64,000 nt of DNA from Lysinibacillus fusiformis. GTDB taxonomy: Bacteria > Bacillota > Bacilli > Bacillales_A > Planococcaceae. Position 1 is the stretch's first letter. Each line of letters starts with the position of its first letter. Below, one piece after another: positions 1 to 9,238 of this stretch. Location: contig NZ_PDFK01000006.1 of NCBI RefSeq assembly GCF_002845985.1, forward strand, positions 124,001 through 188,000, given 5' to 3'. The notes below the pieces were generated by a model, which saw nothing but the letters and a program-made list of their open reading frames with translations, made no database searches and was not told the origin of the DNA. Made by a program: the position numbers and the translations under genes.

Positions 1-5
1 AAACA

Positions 6-2294
6 TTGCGTAGTAAATTATTTTGGCCAGCTATAATTCTCTATTTAATGATTGGCTTTTATTTAAATTATGTGAATTATAGCGCGCCATATATTGATAT
101 TGAGGTAGAAAAAGAAAATGGTCAGTGGGTAGTAACTCAACTTGATTATAAAGACTGGGCGGACAGTCAAAATATAGCCATTGGTGATGTTATTGTAAAG
201 GTAGATGAACGTCCAATTGACCATTTAAATCAGCTGAAGTATAAATCCAAAATATTATCAGCTAATGATTTAACAGTTATGAAGCCAAGTGGAAGTTTAA
301 TAAACATACATATTAGACACTTAGATATTCCTCAGCAATTTTTATATATATTTTTTGTTCCGGCGTGTTATTATTTTTTGACGTTATTCATTGCGTTTTA
401 TTTACATTCCAAGCAAAGGAATTCAAAGTTAGCAGACTTACTTATTCTTTTTATGTTAAATGTTTCATTAGCATATGTGAGCAGTGGTGTCTCTGGTAGG
501 TTAGATGCGATCGGTATTATCGTCAATCGTAGTAGTATGGTGTTATGTTTAGTCCTATTATTACATTTTTTAAGAAATTACTTTTTATTTGTGAAAGCGA
601 ATTGGGTATTTATGGATAATGTCAAACTCTTTTATGTTTTCCCCATAATCGCTTTTATACTAGGTTTTACAGGCACTATTTATCCTGCTGCTAACGATAT
701 TCTTTCCAATATAGTATTAGCCATGTTTCTTCTTCTCCTTGTGATTATCCTTAGTATTTTACTAATAAGCTATTTCAAATACAGCTCACCACAGTTGAAA
801 ATTTTATTAAATAGTATATTAATACCGTTTCTACCATTTCTTTTTTTGTATGCACTTCCACAAATTCTTTTTCATACGTACATTCTTTCAGCTGAAATTT
901 GCTCATTATTTTTATTGCTTATACCTTTTAGCTTTATCTTTACACAACTAACGGAAAGGCTATTTGATATTGAGTATCATATTACAAGATTACGCTATTA
1001 TGTCATATTCTCTTTAAGCTTTACGTTATGGATTACTATGGGACTGTATTTTATTGCAGGACAGTATTTAACTATGACTGTCATGTCAGGAGTAGCACTT
1101 TTTACATTTTCATCATTAGTAATTCTCTTTTACGTAAAAGAAAAGGTTGATTATCGAAAACGGAAAATACTATTTTCTACAAAAGGTGACTATATTCATC
1201 AACTATATACTGCTGTAGATAAAATTGGTAAAACCATTAAAATCGACGAGCTTTTAGAGAAATTTGCTTATGAAGTTTCTATGCATCTTGAGTTAGAGGA
1301 TGTTTTTGTCATAACATATAACTATGTTACGAATGAATTCTTAACGATGGCTGGAGAAAGTTTTACGATTCATCCTGATACTGTGGAAGAGTTGAGATTA
1401 GGAGAAATAAGAAAGATAGACAAAGTTTATGTAGCCTTTCTCCATCAAGACGCACATTATAAAAGAGCATTAGTGTTGGGGCATAATAATACGATCCATT
1501 TAAAAGATGAGGAGCTTTTATGGCTTGAATTGCTCCTATTGTATGTAAATAATTTTATTGAAAATACAAAGATGGTGGAAGAACTGATAGAGGAACTAAA
1601 GCATATGAAACAGGCTGACGATGGTCAGTTACCATGGCTAAATAAGCTATTATGGTTAAGGTTTGAAGAAGAAAAATACCAGTTAGCTCAAGAGTTACAT
1701 GACACCAATTTACAAGAGCAACTCCATATTGCACGAGAAGTGGATGTCCTTGTTAATGCAAAGAATACATCGGATATTCAAGAGCAACTTGCTAAAATTC
1801 ATAAACAAATGCTTATCTCTTTATATGAATTGCGGAGCTATTGTGAAAATCTAAAGCCTCCTTTATTGGATACTTTAGGTTTAAATGCTGCATTAGAAAA
1901 GTTAATTCGAAAAGTTCAAGAAAGAGCTAACTTTGTGCTCATTTATACAATCGATCGTCTTTATTTAGAGGATGAGCGCATGAATTTAATGATTTATCGA
2001 TTGTTTCAAGAACTACTGAATAATGCGTTAAAGCATTCCTATGCCGCATCCGTTGAAATCCATTTAAATGAGATGAATGATGGCTTTGAAATCATTTATA
2101 ATGATGATGGTGTAGGCTGTAACGTGGAGGATATTATTGTAGCAGAGTCTATGGGTATTCGAGGTATGCAGGAGCGTGTAAAAGCATTTAATGGGCAATT
2201 TTATATTGACGCTCACATAAACAAAGGGATGTCTATTAGAATAATAGTGAAAGAAGGGAGTGAAACACTTGATTACGATGCTCATAGTGGATGA
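6..2294 (+). CDS. comP: ComP-like sensor histidine kinase
   Basis: Membrane sensor kinase of the ComP type, which in Bacillus senses an extracellular pheromone and phosphorylates ComA. One N-terminal membrane segment (about residues 7-24) is followed by a PDZ-like stretch with GDVIVKVDERP, then a polytopic membrane region to about residue 400. The C-terminal half holds a HisKA_3 H-box (AQELHD, near residue 560), an N-box (QELLNNALKHS, near 670) and a G-box (DDGVGC, near 700). Length (762) matches B. subtilis ComP (about 769), and the linker LFDIEYHITRLRYY resembles that protein. It begins with TTG six bases into the window, so a more upstream start cannot be excluded. It overlaps the downstream regulator gene. 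Whether comQ/comX lie upstream cannot be seen. Confidence 0.85.
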   Translation: MRSKLFWPAIILYLMIGFYLNYVNYSAPYIDIEVEKENGQWVVTQLDYKDWADSQNIAIGDVIVKVDERPIDHLNQLKYKSKILSANDLTVMKPSGSLINIHIRHLDIPQQFLYIFFVPACYYFLTLFIAFYLHSKQRNSKLADLLILFMLNVSLAYVSSGVSGRLDAIGIIVNRSSMVLCLVLLLHFLRNYFLFVKANWVFMDNVKLFYVFPIIAFILGFTGTIYPAANDILSNIVLAMFLLLLVIILSILLISYFKYSSPQLKILLNSILIPFLPFLFLYALPQILFHTYILSAEICSLFLLLIPFSFIFTQLTERLFDIEYHITRLRYYVIFSLSFTLWITMGLYFIAGQYLTMTVMSGVALFTFSSLVILFYVKEKVDYRKRKILFSTKGDYIHQLYTAVDKIGKTIKIDELLEKFAYEVSMHLELEDVFVITYNYVTNEFLTMAGESFTIHPDTVEELRLGEIRKIDKVYVAFLHQDAHYKRALVLGHNNTIHLKDEELLWLELLLLYVNNFIENTKMVEELIEELKHMKQADDGQLPWLNKLLWLRFEEEKYQLAQELHDTNLQEQLHIAREVDVLVNAKNTSDIQEQLAKIHKQMLISLYELRSYCENLKPPLLDTLGLNAALEKLIRKVQERANFVLIYTIDRLYLEDERMNLMIYRLFQELLNNALKHSYAASVEIHLNEMNDGFEIIYNDDGVGCNVEDIIVAESMGIRGMQERVKAFNGQFYIDAHINKGMSIRIIVKEGSETLDYDAHSG

Positions 2295-2889
2295 TCACCC
2301 AATAGTATTAGAGGGAACTAAAAACTTATTTCAAGAGAATGATGATATTATCATTGATACGGAAAGCGATGCTACTTGTGTTATTCAAAGAATAAAAAAT
2401 AAGCCATATGATATCTATTTGATTGATATCAATATGCCACTCGAAAATGGCATTAACTTAGCCCGTAATATTAAAGCTTTTCAGTCAAATGCTGCAGTTA
2501 TCCTCTATACAGGTGATGATATCACGGATTATTACCCGCTTATTTTGGAAAGAAAAATAGAAGGCATTTTAGCTAAAACGGCCTCTAAAGAGCAAATTTT
2601 ACGAACGGTGAGAGCCATTGCAAACGGAGAAATTGTTTTACCTAAAAATTTCTTGGATTTTTTGGATGATAAATTTAAACTGCAAGATGCAAAAGATATT
2701 CATTTAAATGAAAAGGAAAAGAAAATTTTAAGATTGATTGCGGAGGGCCATACAAATAAAGCCATCGCGATTGAATTAAACATTCCTCAGCGAACAACTG
2801 AGAGATATTTGACACAACTCTTTTCTCTGCTCAATGTAGATTCACGAACAGAGGCTGTAAATCTAGCTGAAAGAATGAATTTACTCTAA
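2269..2889 (+). CDS. comA: ComA-like response regulator (NarL/LuxR type)
   Basis: Cognate response regulator of the preceding kinase. The receiver domain carries the acidic pair VDDHP at its N-terminus and a likely phospho-acceptor Asp53 in LIDINMP. The C-terminal LuxR-type HTH has IAEGHTNKAIAIELNI and ends LNVDSRTEAV, very close to ComA. I chose the TTG at 2269 because AAGAAGGGAG (2251-2260) is spaced 8 bases before it; an in-frame GTG lies at 2260 but overlaps that ribosome binding site. The start lies inside the kinase gene (26 bp overlap), so the two are translationally coupled. Expected to activate transcription when phosphorylated; target genes are not visible here. Confidence 0.85.
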   Translation: MITMLIVDDHPIVLEGTKNLFQENDDIIIDTESDATCVIQRIKNKPYDIYLIDINMPLENGINLARNIKAFQSNAAVILYTGDDITDYYPLILERKIEGILAKTASKEQILRTVRAIANGEIVLPKNFLDFLDDKFKLQDAKDIHLNEKEKKILRLIAEGHTNKAIAIELNIPQRTTERYLTQLFSLLNVDSRTEAVNLAERMNLL

Positions 2890-3020
2890 ACTATTTCTAT
2901 GCTATACTCTTGGTATATTTTTCAATAAAAAGGGAGCTTTCTGGGAGTTTACTATCCTAAATATTACCTTAGTAAAATAAAACCATATTTATATGAGAAA
3001 TAACCTATAAAATACTAGGA

Positions 3021-3049
3021 ACACCGCCAAAAAAGTGGCGGTGTTTTTT
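3021..3049 (+). terminator. Intrinsic terminator after comA
   Basis: ACACCGCCA (3021-3029) pairs perfectly with TGGCGGTGT (3036-3044) across a 6-base loop, followed by a T run. It lies 132 bp past the comA stop codon and would end the comP-comA transcript. Confidence 0.85.
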
Positions 3050-3059
3050 ATGACCGCCA

Positions 3060-3103
3060 AATCACGCCAGATTTTCACTTGAATCACGCCAAAAAATTGG
3101 CGT
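3060..3103 (+). repeat. Direct repeat plus hairpin echoing the comA terminator
   Basis: AATCACGCCA occurs at 3060-3069 and again at 3082-3091. The second copy runs into a 6-bp hairpin (ACGCCA at 3086-3091, TGGCGT at 3098-3103) without a T tract. The motif GCCA-loop-TGGC resembles the terminator just upstream. The remainder of the 2890-3311 gap (3104-3311) shows no gene or convincing site. Confidence 0.5.
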
Positions 3104-3311
3104 AAACCCGAAGTTGAAAAGACGGTGTAAGTACTGGTACGCTTAAATTAACGGTGGTTAAGTAGATTTGCTTTAGTGAGTAATAGACAATAGATTTTAT
3201 TAGAATAAGCAGCCTGACTATCTATGAATAAAGTAGCGTTAGTAGATTGTAGAATGTTACTAGCTAGTCAATATACTTCACCATAAAACTTTATAAAGGT
3301 AGGCGTGTATT

Positions 3312-4211
3312 GTGAAAGTAGAACTTGAAAATTTGTTTTCCGTAGATGAAACTAGTCAAGATCAAGTTATTAACGTTTATAATCGTCATGGTATTGCGAT
3401 TGGTGCGCCTGAAATTAGAAAAAGAAATTTAAAAACAAAGTTTAATCCTATTTTTACATTAAATGAAGATGTAACATACGAACAGGTAACAGCTTTATAT
3501 AAATCATTAGAACGCGAATTTGGTATTGTTTCAATAGGAGAACGTTTTTACTTTGAATTTTCAGATATGGAATATGAACGGGCACCATTATTTACTTTAA
3601 ATTCAACAGGTAATTCACCAGAAATGTTCTTAGAGGACAAAGGGACATTATTTTCTTTAAGCACACACTGTAAATACTGTGGTCTAATGGATAAAGAGCA
3701 GTTATCACCTATAGTCATTGATACTACACAAATGAAGGATCGCCATTTAGTCCATGTAAATGGTTATTGGGTTGCTTCTGAGGCACTAGCATCACTCATG
3801 AAAAAGGAAAATTTAGAAGGCTTTGAACTTTTAGAGGTTATCCATCAAGGACCTGAAGAAGGAAAGCAACTAGCTTATCAAATTATTCCTGTGCAAGTGC
3901 TGCCTGAATGTAGCAAGGATAGAGTAAAATTATATTTTGCAACGGAACAACCTCCATGTAGCTGCGGCTTAAATGGCGTGATTAATGGTCCTGATACCTA
4001 TGAGCATGAAGATTTAAAGCACTTAAAAGGCGATGTATTTTACTCAGCTGAATGTAGTCACGATGGAAGATATCTTTATAGAAAGACTTTGTTCAGTAAA
4101 AGATTTAGAGAAACGATTATAAAAAATGGTATTTCTCGTGAAGTTAGAGGAGAAAAGGATTCAAACTTTGGCCCAAAAGATTGGCTATTTGATCCTGTGT
4201 TAATCAAGTAA
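3312..4211 (+). CDS. Unrecognised cysteine-containing protein, 299 aa
   Basis: I do not recognise this protein. It starts with GTG and has no signal peptide or membrane segment, so it is probably cytoplasmic. It carries paired cysteines: C120-K-Y-C123-G and C216-S-C218-G, with further single cysteines near 200 and 248, an arrangement that could bind zinc. The paired CxxCG-like motifs are reminiscent of the 'double-CXXCG' proteins of Myxococcus, but this is only a motif-level similarity. It stands alone between comA and a small membrane peptide gene 37 bp downstream, with which it may share a transcript. Codon use looks like the neighbours. Function unknown. Confidence 0.7.
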   Translation: MKVELENLFSVDETSQDQVINVYNRHGIAIGAPEIRKRNLKTKFNPIFTLNEDVTYEQVTALYKSLEREFGIVSIGERFYFEFSDMEYERAPLFTLNSTGNSPEMFLEDKGTLFSLSTHCKYCGLMDKEQLSPIVIDTTQMKDRHLVHVNGYWVASEALASLMKKENLEGFELLEVIHQGPEEGKQLAYQIIPVQVLPECSKDRVKLYFATEQPPCSCGLNGVINGPDTYEHEDLKHLKGDVFYSAECSHDGRYLYRKTLFSKRFRETIIKNGISREVRGEKDSNFGPKDWLFDPVLIK

Positions 4212-4248
4212 ACGAAGTGGAACAAAAAAGGATAAGGGAGTGTTTAGG

Positions 4249-4380
4249 ATGTTTAGAAAAATACTACCTATAGTAGCCATTTTGTTTATTATTGCATTGG
4301 CTATTTCCGATTATTTTAACAAACCTGAAGAAGCATCCATCCATGTTTATCAAGAATACGAACGTGCTTACCTTTCTTAA
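4249..4380 (+). CDS. Small single-span membrane protein, 43 aa
   Basis: A short reading frame, ATG at 4249 to TAA at 4380, preceded by AAGGGAG (4234-4240) at 8-base spacing. The product begins MFRKILPIVAILFIIALAIS, a basic N-terminus followed by one hydrophobic span, then a short acidic-polar tail ending in AYLS. It lies 37 bp after the cysteine-rich protein gene, so co-transcription is plausible. No family recognised. Support comes from the good ribosome binding site and the sensible membrane topology. Confidence 0.6.
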   Translation: MFRKILPIVAILFIIALAISDYFNKPEEASIHVYQEYERAYLS

Positions 4381-4464
4381 AACGAGAGTCTATATTTCGC
4401 TCAGAATAGACTTATTTATGTTATGATGTGAAGATCATAGCATGAATGTTTTTGAGGTGAAAGA

Positions 4465-5073
4465 ATGAAAAAATGGGCATATCCATTAGCAATTTTAACG
4501 CTAATTGTATTTTTCGTAGTAAGAGCTACTTATCAAAGCGAGTTCATGAATACATTTGACGCAAAGATGGCGGAGATCTTTTTTGGTAATCGATTTATAG
4601 AGATCTTTCATTATATAGGAGAGCCTAAATTTGTTGTCGCTGTCGCAGTAGTCTTAATGGTGTATTTAGCTTGGAAGGTAAAAAATTATCGAGCCATGCT
4701 ATTTGTAGTGTTAACTTTTGCAGCGGGCAATGTTTTGAATCAATTACTAAAAAAATGGATCCAAAGACCACGTCCTGAATTGGAGAACCAACTGACATCC
4801 TTTAGCTTTCCATCTGGACATGCTATGACGGGTATTCTGTACTTATTCACAATCGCTTATATTTTCGCCGAGAATAATAGTAAAGGTCGTAAAATTGTGC
4901 TGTGGCTAGGTGCAATAATTCTAATGGTACTCATTGGATTATCACGTATTGCAGGAGCTCGACACTTTGCTACGGATGTGCTTGCAGGTTGGAGTATGGG
5001 ATATACTTGGTTTATCATCTGTGTCATCTGGTATGAACGTCGTAAAAAATCATTTCAATCAAACCATAAATAA
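4465..5073 (+). CDS. PAP2-family membrane phosphatase
   Basis: Integral membrane phosphatase of the type 2 phosphatidic acid phosphatase family, acting on lipid phosphates such as undecaprenyl pyrophosphate or phosphatidylglycerol phosphate; the exact substrate is not readable. The three PAP2 signatures are present in order: KKWIQRPRP (about 101-109), PSGH (about 117-120) and SRIAGARHFATD (about 167-178), giving the catalytic histidines. About six hydrophobic segments and a length of 202 are normal for Bacillus PAP2 proteins. ATG at 4465 follows GAGGTG. It is a single gene ending in a strong terminator. Confidence 0.85.
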   Translation: MKKWAYPLAILTLIVFFVVRATYQSEFMNTFDAKMAEIFFGNRFIEIFHYIGEPKFVVAVAVVLMVYLAWKVKNYRAMLFVVLTFAAGNVLNQLLKKWIQRPRPELENQLTSFSFPSGHAMTGILYLFTIAYIFAENNSKGRKIVLWLGAIILMVLIGLSRIAGARHFATDVLAGWSMGYTWFIICVIWYERRKKSFQSNHK

Positions 5074-5114
5074 AAAAGTATAAATAGTATCAGGATGAAC
5101 TGATACTGTCTACA

Positions 5115-5149
5115 AAAGGAATCGAGAAATTTAATCTCGATTCCTTTTT
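5115..5149 (+). terminator. Strong intrinsic terminator after the PAP2 gene
   Basis: A 13-bp perfect stem (5115-5127 with 5135-5147; core GGAATCGAGA) with a 7-base loop runs into a T tract. It is nearly symmetric with A-rich upstream flank, so it could work on both strands. Confidence 0.9.
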
Positions 5150-5450
5150 ACATGTTTCGGTCCTTTTTATAAGCATTTCTTTAAATTCCCCACAACATCA
5201 CAGTCGTGACAGCAAGATAAGCAAAATGTCTCTGTCTTTGCTATATTTGATTATCTTCTATGTAGAAGTAGATGAAACGGGAGGCAGTGACTCTCTCAGA
5301 AAGAATGTGCTCACGGTTTTTTATATACTAATGAATGAGCATGATTTCCCTATTGTAAAGAATGATATTTACCTTATAAAAAAGAATTGCGTATAGGAAA
5401 CTTCTAAGTTAAGATGAGTACAATAATAAAAAGAGAAAAGGAAGAAGGGA
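5150..5450. other. Gene-free interval before zupT
   Basis: Between the PAP2 terminator and zupT I see no reading frame with a ribosome binding site and no clear promoter or riboswitch. An AT-rich stretch near 5410-5440 (TACAAT at about 5419) may hold the zupT -10 element, but no good -35 partner is visible. Confidence 0.4.
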
Positions 5451-6260
5451 ATGGACGGAAATGTTTTACTGGCACTAGGGTTGACTCTTTTTGCCGGACT
5501 TGCAACGGGTGTAGGTAGTTTAATCGCCTTTTTTACATCAAGAACAAATACAAAATTTTTATCATTCGCATTGGGCTTTTCAGCAGGGGTCATGATATAT
5601 GTATCCCTTGTAGAAATTTTTGTTAAAGCGAAAGATGCTTTAACCGACGCATTAGGCACAACAAATGGCTATTGGATGACAATTCTCGGATTTTTTGGCG
5701 GGATGTTATTTATTGCTTTAATAGATAAATTTATTCCTAAGGCTACTAATCCTCACGAAGTAAAGCTAGTTGAAGATGTGAATGCAGTGAAGCCTCAGGT
5801 CAATGAAGAGCATTTGATGAAGATGGGTATTTTTACAGCTCTCGCTATTGGCATTCATAATTTTCCTGAGGGCATTGCTACATTTATGTCAGCTATTAAT
5901 GACCCAAATGTGGGGATTGCTATTGCTATTGCAGTAGCCATTCATAATATTCCAGAAGGCATTGCTGTATCAGTCCCTATTTTCTTTGCAACGGGCAATC
6001 GTCGAAAAGCTTTTAAGTTATCTTTTTTATCAGGATTAGCAGAGCCTGTCGGTGCACTAGTAGCATTTTTGCTCCTTATGCCCTTTTTAACAGATGTAAT
6101 GTTTGGCATCGTGTTTGCTGGTGTTGCAGGCATTATGGTTTTTATTTCATTAGATGAATTATTACCTGCAGCGCAAAGATACGATGAAACACATTTATCC
6201 ATGTATGGTCTAGTAGGGGGAATGGCTGTCATGGCCATTAGCTTAGTATTATTAGCATAA
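5451..6260 (+). CDS. zupT: ZIP-family zinc transporter ZupT
   Basis: Zinc (and possibly other divalent metal) importer of the ZIP family in the cytoplasmic membrane. The two metal-binding transmembrane signatures are evident: HNFPEGIA (about 136-143) and HNIPEGIA (about 165-172). About eight hydrophobic segments and 269 residues match ZupT (about 260-270). ATG at 5451 is preceded by AAGGAAGAAGGG. It is monocistronic, followed by its own terminator. I see no Zur-type operator I can support in the upstream 300 bp. Confidence 0.88.
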   Translation: MDGNVLLALGLTLFAGLATGVGSLIAFFTSRTNTKFLSFALGFSAGVMIYVSLVEIFVKAKDALTDALGTTNGYWMTILGFFGGMLFIALIDKFIPKATNPHEVKLVEDVNAVKPQVNEEHLMKMGIFTALAIGIHNFPEGIATFMSAINDPNVGIAIAIAVAIHNIPEGIAVSVPIFFATGNRRKAFKLSFLSGLAEPVGALVAFLLLMPFLTDVMFGIVFAGVAGIMVFISLDELLPAAQRYDETHLSMYGLVGGMAVMAISLVLLA

Positions 6261-6272
6261 TTAAAATAGGAA

Positions 6273-6299
6273 AAGGGAGTCATTTAAAGTGGCTCCCTT
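6273..6299. terminator. Terminator between convergent zupT and mtnX
   Basis: AAGGGAGTCA (6273-6282) pairs with TGGCTCCCTT (6290-6299) with one wobble. T-rich sequence follows on the plus strand and TTTT on the minus strand, so it probably serves both converging genes. Confidence 0.75.
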
Positions 6300-6332
6300 G
6301 TTATTTTTCTATATTGTAGGAACAGCCTTTTT

Positions 6333-6995
6333 TTATTCCACAAGCTCTTGTACACTATTTAGACAATCATGAAATGTAGTAAAAGGTTTATATGGAATAT
6401 GAAGCTCCTCACAGCGCTGAACAAGATGATCTCTAGCAAGAACAATATTTGCTAGTTTAGCTGCCTCAAAATCAGAAAGAGAGTCACCAATCACAATTTT
6501 AAAATGATCCTCCTCTGCAACCTTCCGCATCACGCTAGGTTTACAGCAACCGCAACCTTGTGTGCTATATTTAACACATTCCTCGTCACAGTTATTTGGA
6601 TAGATTAGTTCTATTTGTTCACCTGAAAAATCGGCTTTATTACAGTAGATGCCCGAAAAAGGACCATATTTTTCAACTAGAGGCTCAATGAAAAAATCAA
6701 CGCCACCGCTTACAATATAAAATGGTATGTTATGGTCTTGAGCATAGCGAACAAAATCCCCAAAGCCCTCACGAATTACTGCTGAATCCATAAGATATTG
6801 AATTACTTCATCTTTTTGTTGAGTAGAAAGTAGATGAAACATAGCAGAAAGCCCATCTTTAAATGAAATGGTTTGTTCCATCATGGCTTTAGCAATTTTT
6901 TCAGAATCCTCTCGTACAAATTCAGTCATTAATGAAAAGATATTATCAGTTTCTGTTATCGTGCCATCGAAATCACAGAATATAATTGGTTTCAA
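6333..6995 (-). CDS. mtnX: MtnX-like HAD phosphatase
   Basis: HAD-superfamily phosphatase most similar to MtnX, which dephosphorylates 2-hydroxy-3-keto-5-methylthiopentenyl-1-phosphate in methionine salvage. HAD motif I is CDFDGTIT (about 7-14), motif II lies at VSGG, motif III lysine in CCKPS and motif IV in GDSLSD. The cysteine cluster CDEEC...CGCC is also seen in MtnX proteins. The start is TTG at 6995, chosen because the strong AAGGAGGGA lies 5 bases before it. It is a single gene with no mtnW, mtnB or mtnD beside it, so the salvage role is inferred from sequence alone. Confidence 0.75.
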   Translation of the reverse strand: MKPIIFCDFDGTITETDNIFSLMTEFVREDSEKIAKAMMEQTISFKDGLSAMFHLLSTQQKDEVIQYLMDSAVIREGFGDFVRYAQDHNIPFYIVSGGVDFFIEPLVEKYGPFSGIYCNKADFSGEQIELIYPNNCDEECVKYSTQGCGCCKPSVMRKVAEEDHFKIVIGDSLSDFEAAKLANIVLARDHLVQRCEELHIPYKPFTTFHDCLNSVQELVE

Positions 6996-7080
6996 GATAG
7001 TCCCTCCTTAGAAAAGCACGTATAAAATATCCTTTTCTATACTTCTATCATATTAGTTTTATAAGTACTTGCTTTCAAAA

Positions 7081-7107
7081 AAACGCCTACTAGGGTAGTA
7101 GACGTTT
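7081..7107 (-). terminator. Terminator after thrB
   Basis: AAACGCCTACTA (7081-7092) and TAGTAGACGTTT (7096-7107) pair across GGG. Read on the minus strand the single mismatch becomes a G-U pair and the stem runs into seven T residues, so it ends the thrC-thrB transcript. Confidence 0.88.
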
Positions 7108-7114
7108 CAAACAT

Positions 7115-8014
7115 TTATTGCTTATGGACTTGCACACCATGTTCATCCGCTTTTGTTAAAATTACTTGATGCTCTGGGAATTGCTTTGTCATTAACTGAA
7201 CAAAGTCAGTAGCAATAGCAGAAGGAATAATGGAAATCAACGTTGGCCCAGCGCCACTTAGAGCGGTACCGTATGCACCGTTAGCTTTTGCAGCAGTACG
7301 AATTTCTGCATAGGCAGGAATTAGCTTTGCACGAAACGGTTCATGGAATAAATCAGCCTCCATATAATGACCAGCACGCTCGAAATCACGTGCCATTAAG
7401 GAAGCTGCCAACATATTCGCATTTGCAGAAGCACAAACAGCATAGGCGCGATTTAGTTGTTCTGGTAAAACAGAACGAGATTCGCTCGTTTTGAGCTCAA
7501 CATCTGGTACGTATACCACAAATGATGCCTCGATATCATTGATATGAAATGTATCGACAATTCCGTTGTCATCCATTGAGGAAATGGTTAATCCCCCTAA
7601 AACAGAAGCGGTTGCATTGTCTGGATGTCCTTCAATCTGTGAGGAGAGATTGAGCTTATCTTGAACAGTTAAACCAAGTTCACATACTTGGTTAGCAAGT
7701 TCAATACCTGCCACAATCACAGCTGCACTGCTTCCAAGGCCACGTGCTAATGGAAGTTCACTAGTCATCTCGACACGACAAGCAGGTAGTTGCTGATCAT
7801 ATTGATCTGCAATTTTTTTAGCAATGACGTATAGTAAGTGTTCTTCAAGCTCAAACTCTTTAGGACCATTATCATCGAGATGGATAATATTCCATTGATC
7901 TTGTAAAGTAACGGTAAGCTTTAAGTAAAGGGACAAGCCGAGTCCTATCGAATCAAAGCCTGGCCCTAGGTTGGCCGTGCTTCCAGGAACTGAGATTTGC
8001 CACACTTTACTCAT
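7115..8014 (-). CDS. thrB: Homoserine kinase
   Basis: Phosphorylates L-homoserine with ATP, the step before threonine synthase. GHMP-kinase family: N-terminal [15 protein letters not shown] (about 10-24) and the glycine-rich ATP loop [10 protein letters not shown] (about 90-99); the C-terminal GAGPT loop is also present. Length 299 matches bacterial ThrB. ATG at 8014 overlaps the thrC stop by four bases (ATGA), typical of translational coupling. The homoserine dehydrogenase gene hom, which in B. subtilis precedes thrC, is not here. Confidence 0.93.
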   Translation of the reverse strand: MSKVWQISVPGSTANLGPGFDSIGLGLSLYLKLTVTLQDQWNIIHLDDNGPKEFELEEHLLYVIAKKIADQYDQQLPACRVEMTSELPLARGLGSSAAVIVAGIELANQVCELGLTVQDKLNLSSQIEGHPDNATASVLGGLTISSMDDNGIVDTFHINDIEASFVVYVPDVELKTSESRSVLPEQLNRAYAVCASANANMLAASLMARDFERAGHYMEADLFHEPFRAKLIPAYAEIRTAAKANGAYGTALSGAGPTLISIIPSAIATDFVQLMTKQFPEHQVILTKADEHGVQVHKQ

Positions 8015-9063
8015 AGTACACCCTCGATATATGCACGAATTTCTTCTTCATCATTTTTAAGGGACACTACTTCTACAGTAGAAACGTTCATAGCTGTATC
8101 AGGATCTTTTAGTCCGTTCCCAGTGAAGATTGTGACAACTTTTGCACCCTGTGGTATTTTTCCGTTTTCAACTGACTTAATAACACCTGCTAAAGAAGCA
8201 GCAGAGCCAGGCTCAACGAAAATACCTTCTGTACTTGCGATTAATTTATAGGCAGCTACAATTTCTTCATCTGTAACAGAATCAATGATACCGCCAGATT
8301 CATCACGAGCTGCTTCTGCCAATTTCCAACTAGCAGGGTTACCAATTCGGATGGCTGTTGCCACTGTCTCAGGATTAGCAATAGGTTCTCCTTTGACGAT
8401 AGCTGCGGCACCTTCAGCCTCAAAGCCATACATTTTTGGTAGACCGCAATTTTTCGCTGCATGGTATTCTTTAAAGCCTTTCCAGTATGCAGTAATATTT
8501 CCTGCGTTACCTACTGGAATACACAAATAATCAGGTGCTGTACCTAAGCCATCTACAATCTCAAAGGATGCCGTTTTTTGACCTTCAATACGGTATGGGT
8601 TCACAGAGTTTACAAGTGCGACAGGAGTCGTTTCACTTACTTGGCGAACAATATTAAGGGCATCATCAAAGTTACCGTCAATTTCGATGATTTTTGCACC
8701 ATACATGGTAGCTTGAGCAAGTTTACCAAGAGCGACTTTTCCTTTCGGAATAACAACGATGGATTGAATACCAGCGCGTGTTGCATAAGCTGCCGCAGCT
8801 GCAGAAGTATTTCCTGTAGAGGCACAAATAACGCATTGACTCCCATCTTCAATAGCCTTTGCAACGGCAAATACCATCCCTCGGTCTTTAAATGAGCCTG
8901 TCGGGTTTGCACCTTCAATTTTTCCGTAAAGCTCAATGCCTAGTTTCTTAGATAAATTCACTAAATGTATAAGAGGCGTATTGCCTTCGTTTAAAGTTAA
9001 AGCAGGTGTGTTTTCAGTTACGGGTAAAAATTGTTTATATTCTTCAATAAGGCCTTTCCACAT
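8011..9063 (-). CDS. thrC: Threonine synthase
   Basis: PLP enzyme converting O-phosphohomoserine to threonine. The PLP lysine is K59 in PTGSFKDRG; the phosphate-binding loop GNAGN and [11 protein letters not shown] are also visible. Length 350 is that of the short class II bacterial enzyme. It is the first gene of a two-gene thrC-thrB operon, transcribed away from niaP with 204 bp between the two start codons. I looked for a T-box leader in that interval and found none. Confidence 0.94.
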   Translation of the reverse strand: MWKGLIEEYKQFLPVTENTPALTLNEGNTPLIHLVNLSKKLGIELYGKIEGANPTGSFKDRGMVFAVAKAIEDGSQCVICASTGNTSAAAAAYATRAGIQSIVVIPKGKVALGKLAQATMYGAKIIEIDGNFDDALNIVRQVSETTPVALVNSVNPYRIEGQKTASFEIVDGLGTAPDYLCIPVGNAGNITAYWKGFKEYHAAKNCGLPKMYGFEAEGAAAIVKGEPIANPETVATAIRIGNPASWKLAEAARDESGGIIDSVTDEEIVAAYKLIASTEGIFVEPGSAASLAGVIKSVENGKIPQGAKVVTIFTGNGLKDPDTAMNVSTVEVVSLKNDEEEIRAYIEGVL

Positions 9064-9196
9064 AACGATACGATCTCCTTTTGTTCTTATAGGAAGAACA
9101 GTTGTTTTTGTATAAAAGACATTTTAACGCAAATCGTACTATTATTTCAATAGCATTTCATTAATTGTCGAAACAATTCGGTAATTTGAATTTTAC

Positions 9197-9225
9197 TTGT
9201 CACTTTCTTGAAACAACTGTATAGT
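9197..9225 (+). promoter_or_regulatory. Sigma-A promoter of niaP
   Basis: TTGTCA (9197-9202) and TATAGT (9220-9225) are separated by exactly 17 bases and sit 43 bp upstream of the niaP ATG. Confidence 0.7.
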
Positions 9226-9238
9226 AATCTTGTAATGT

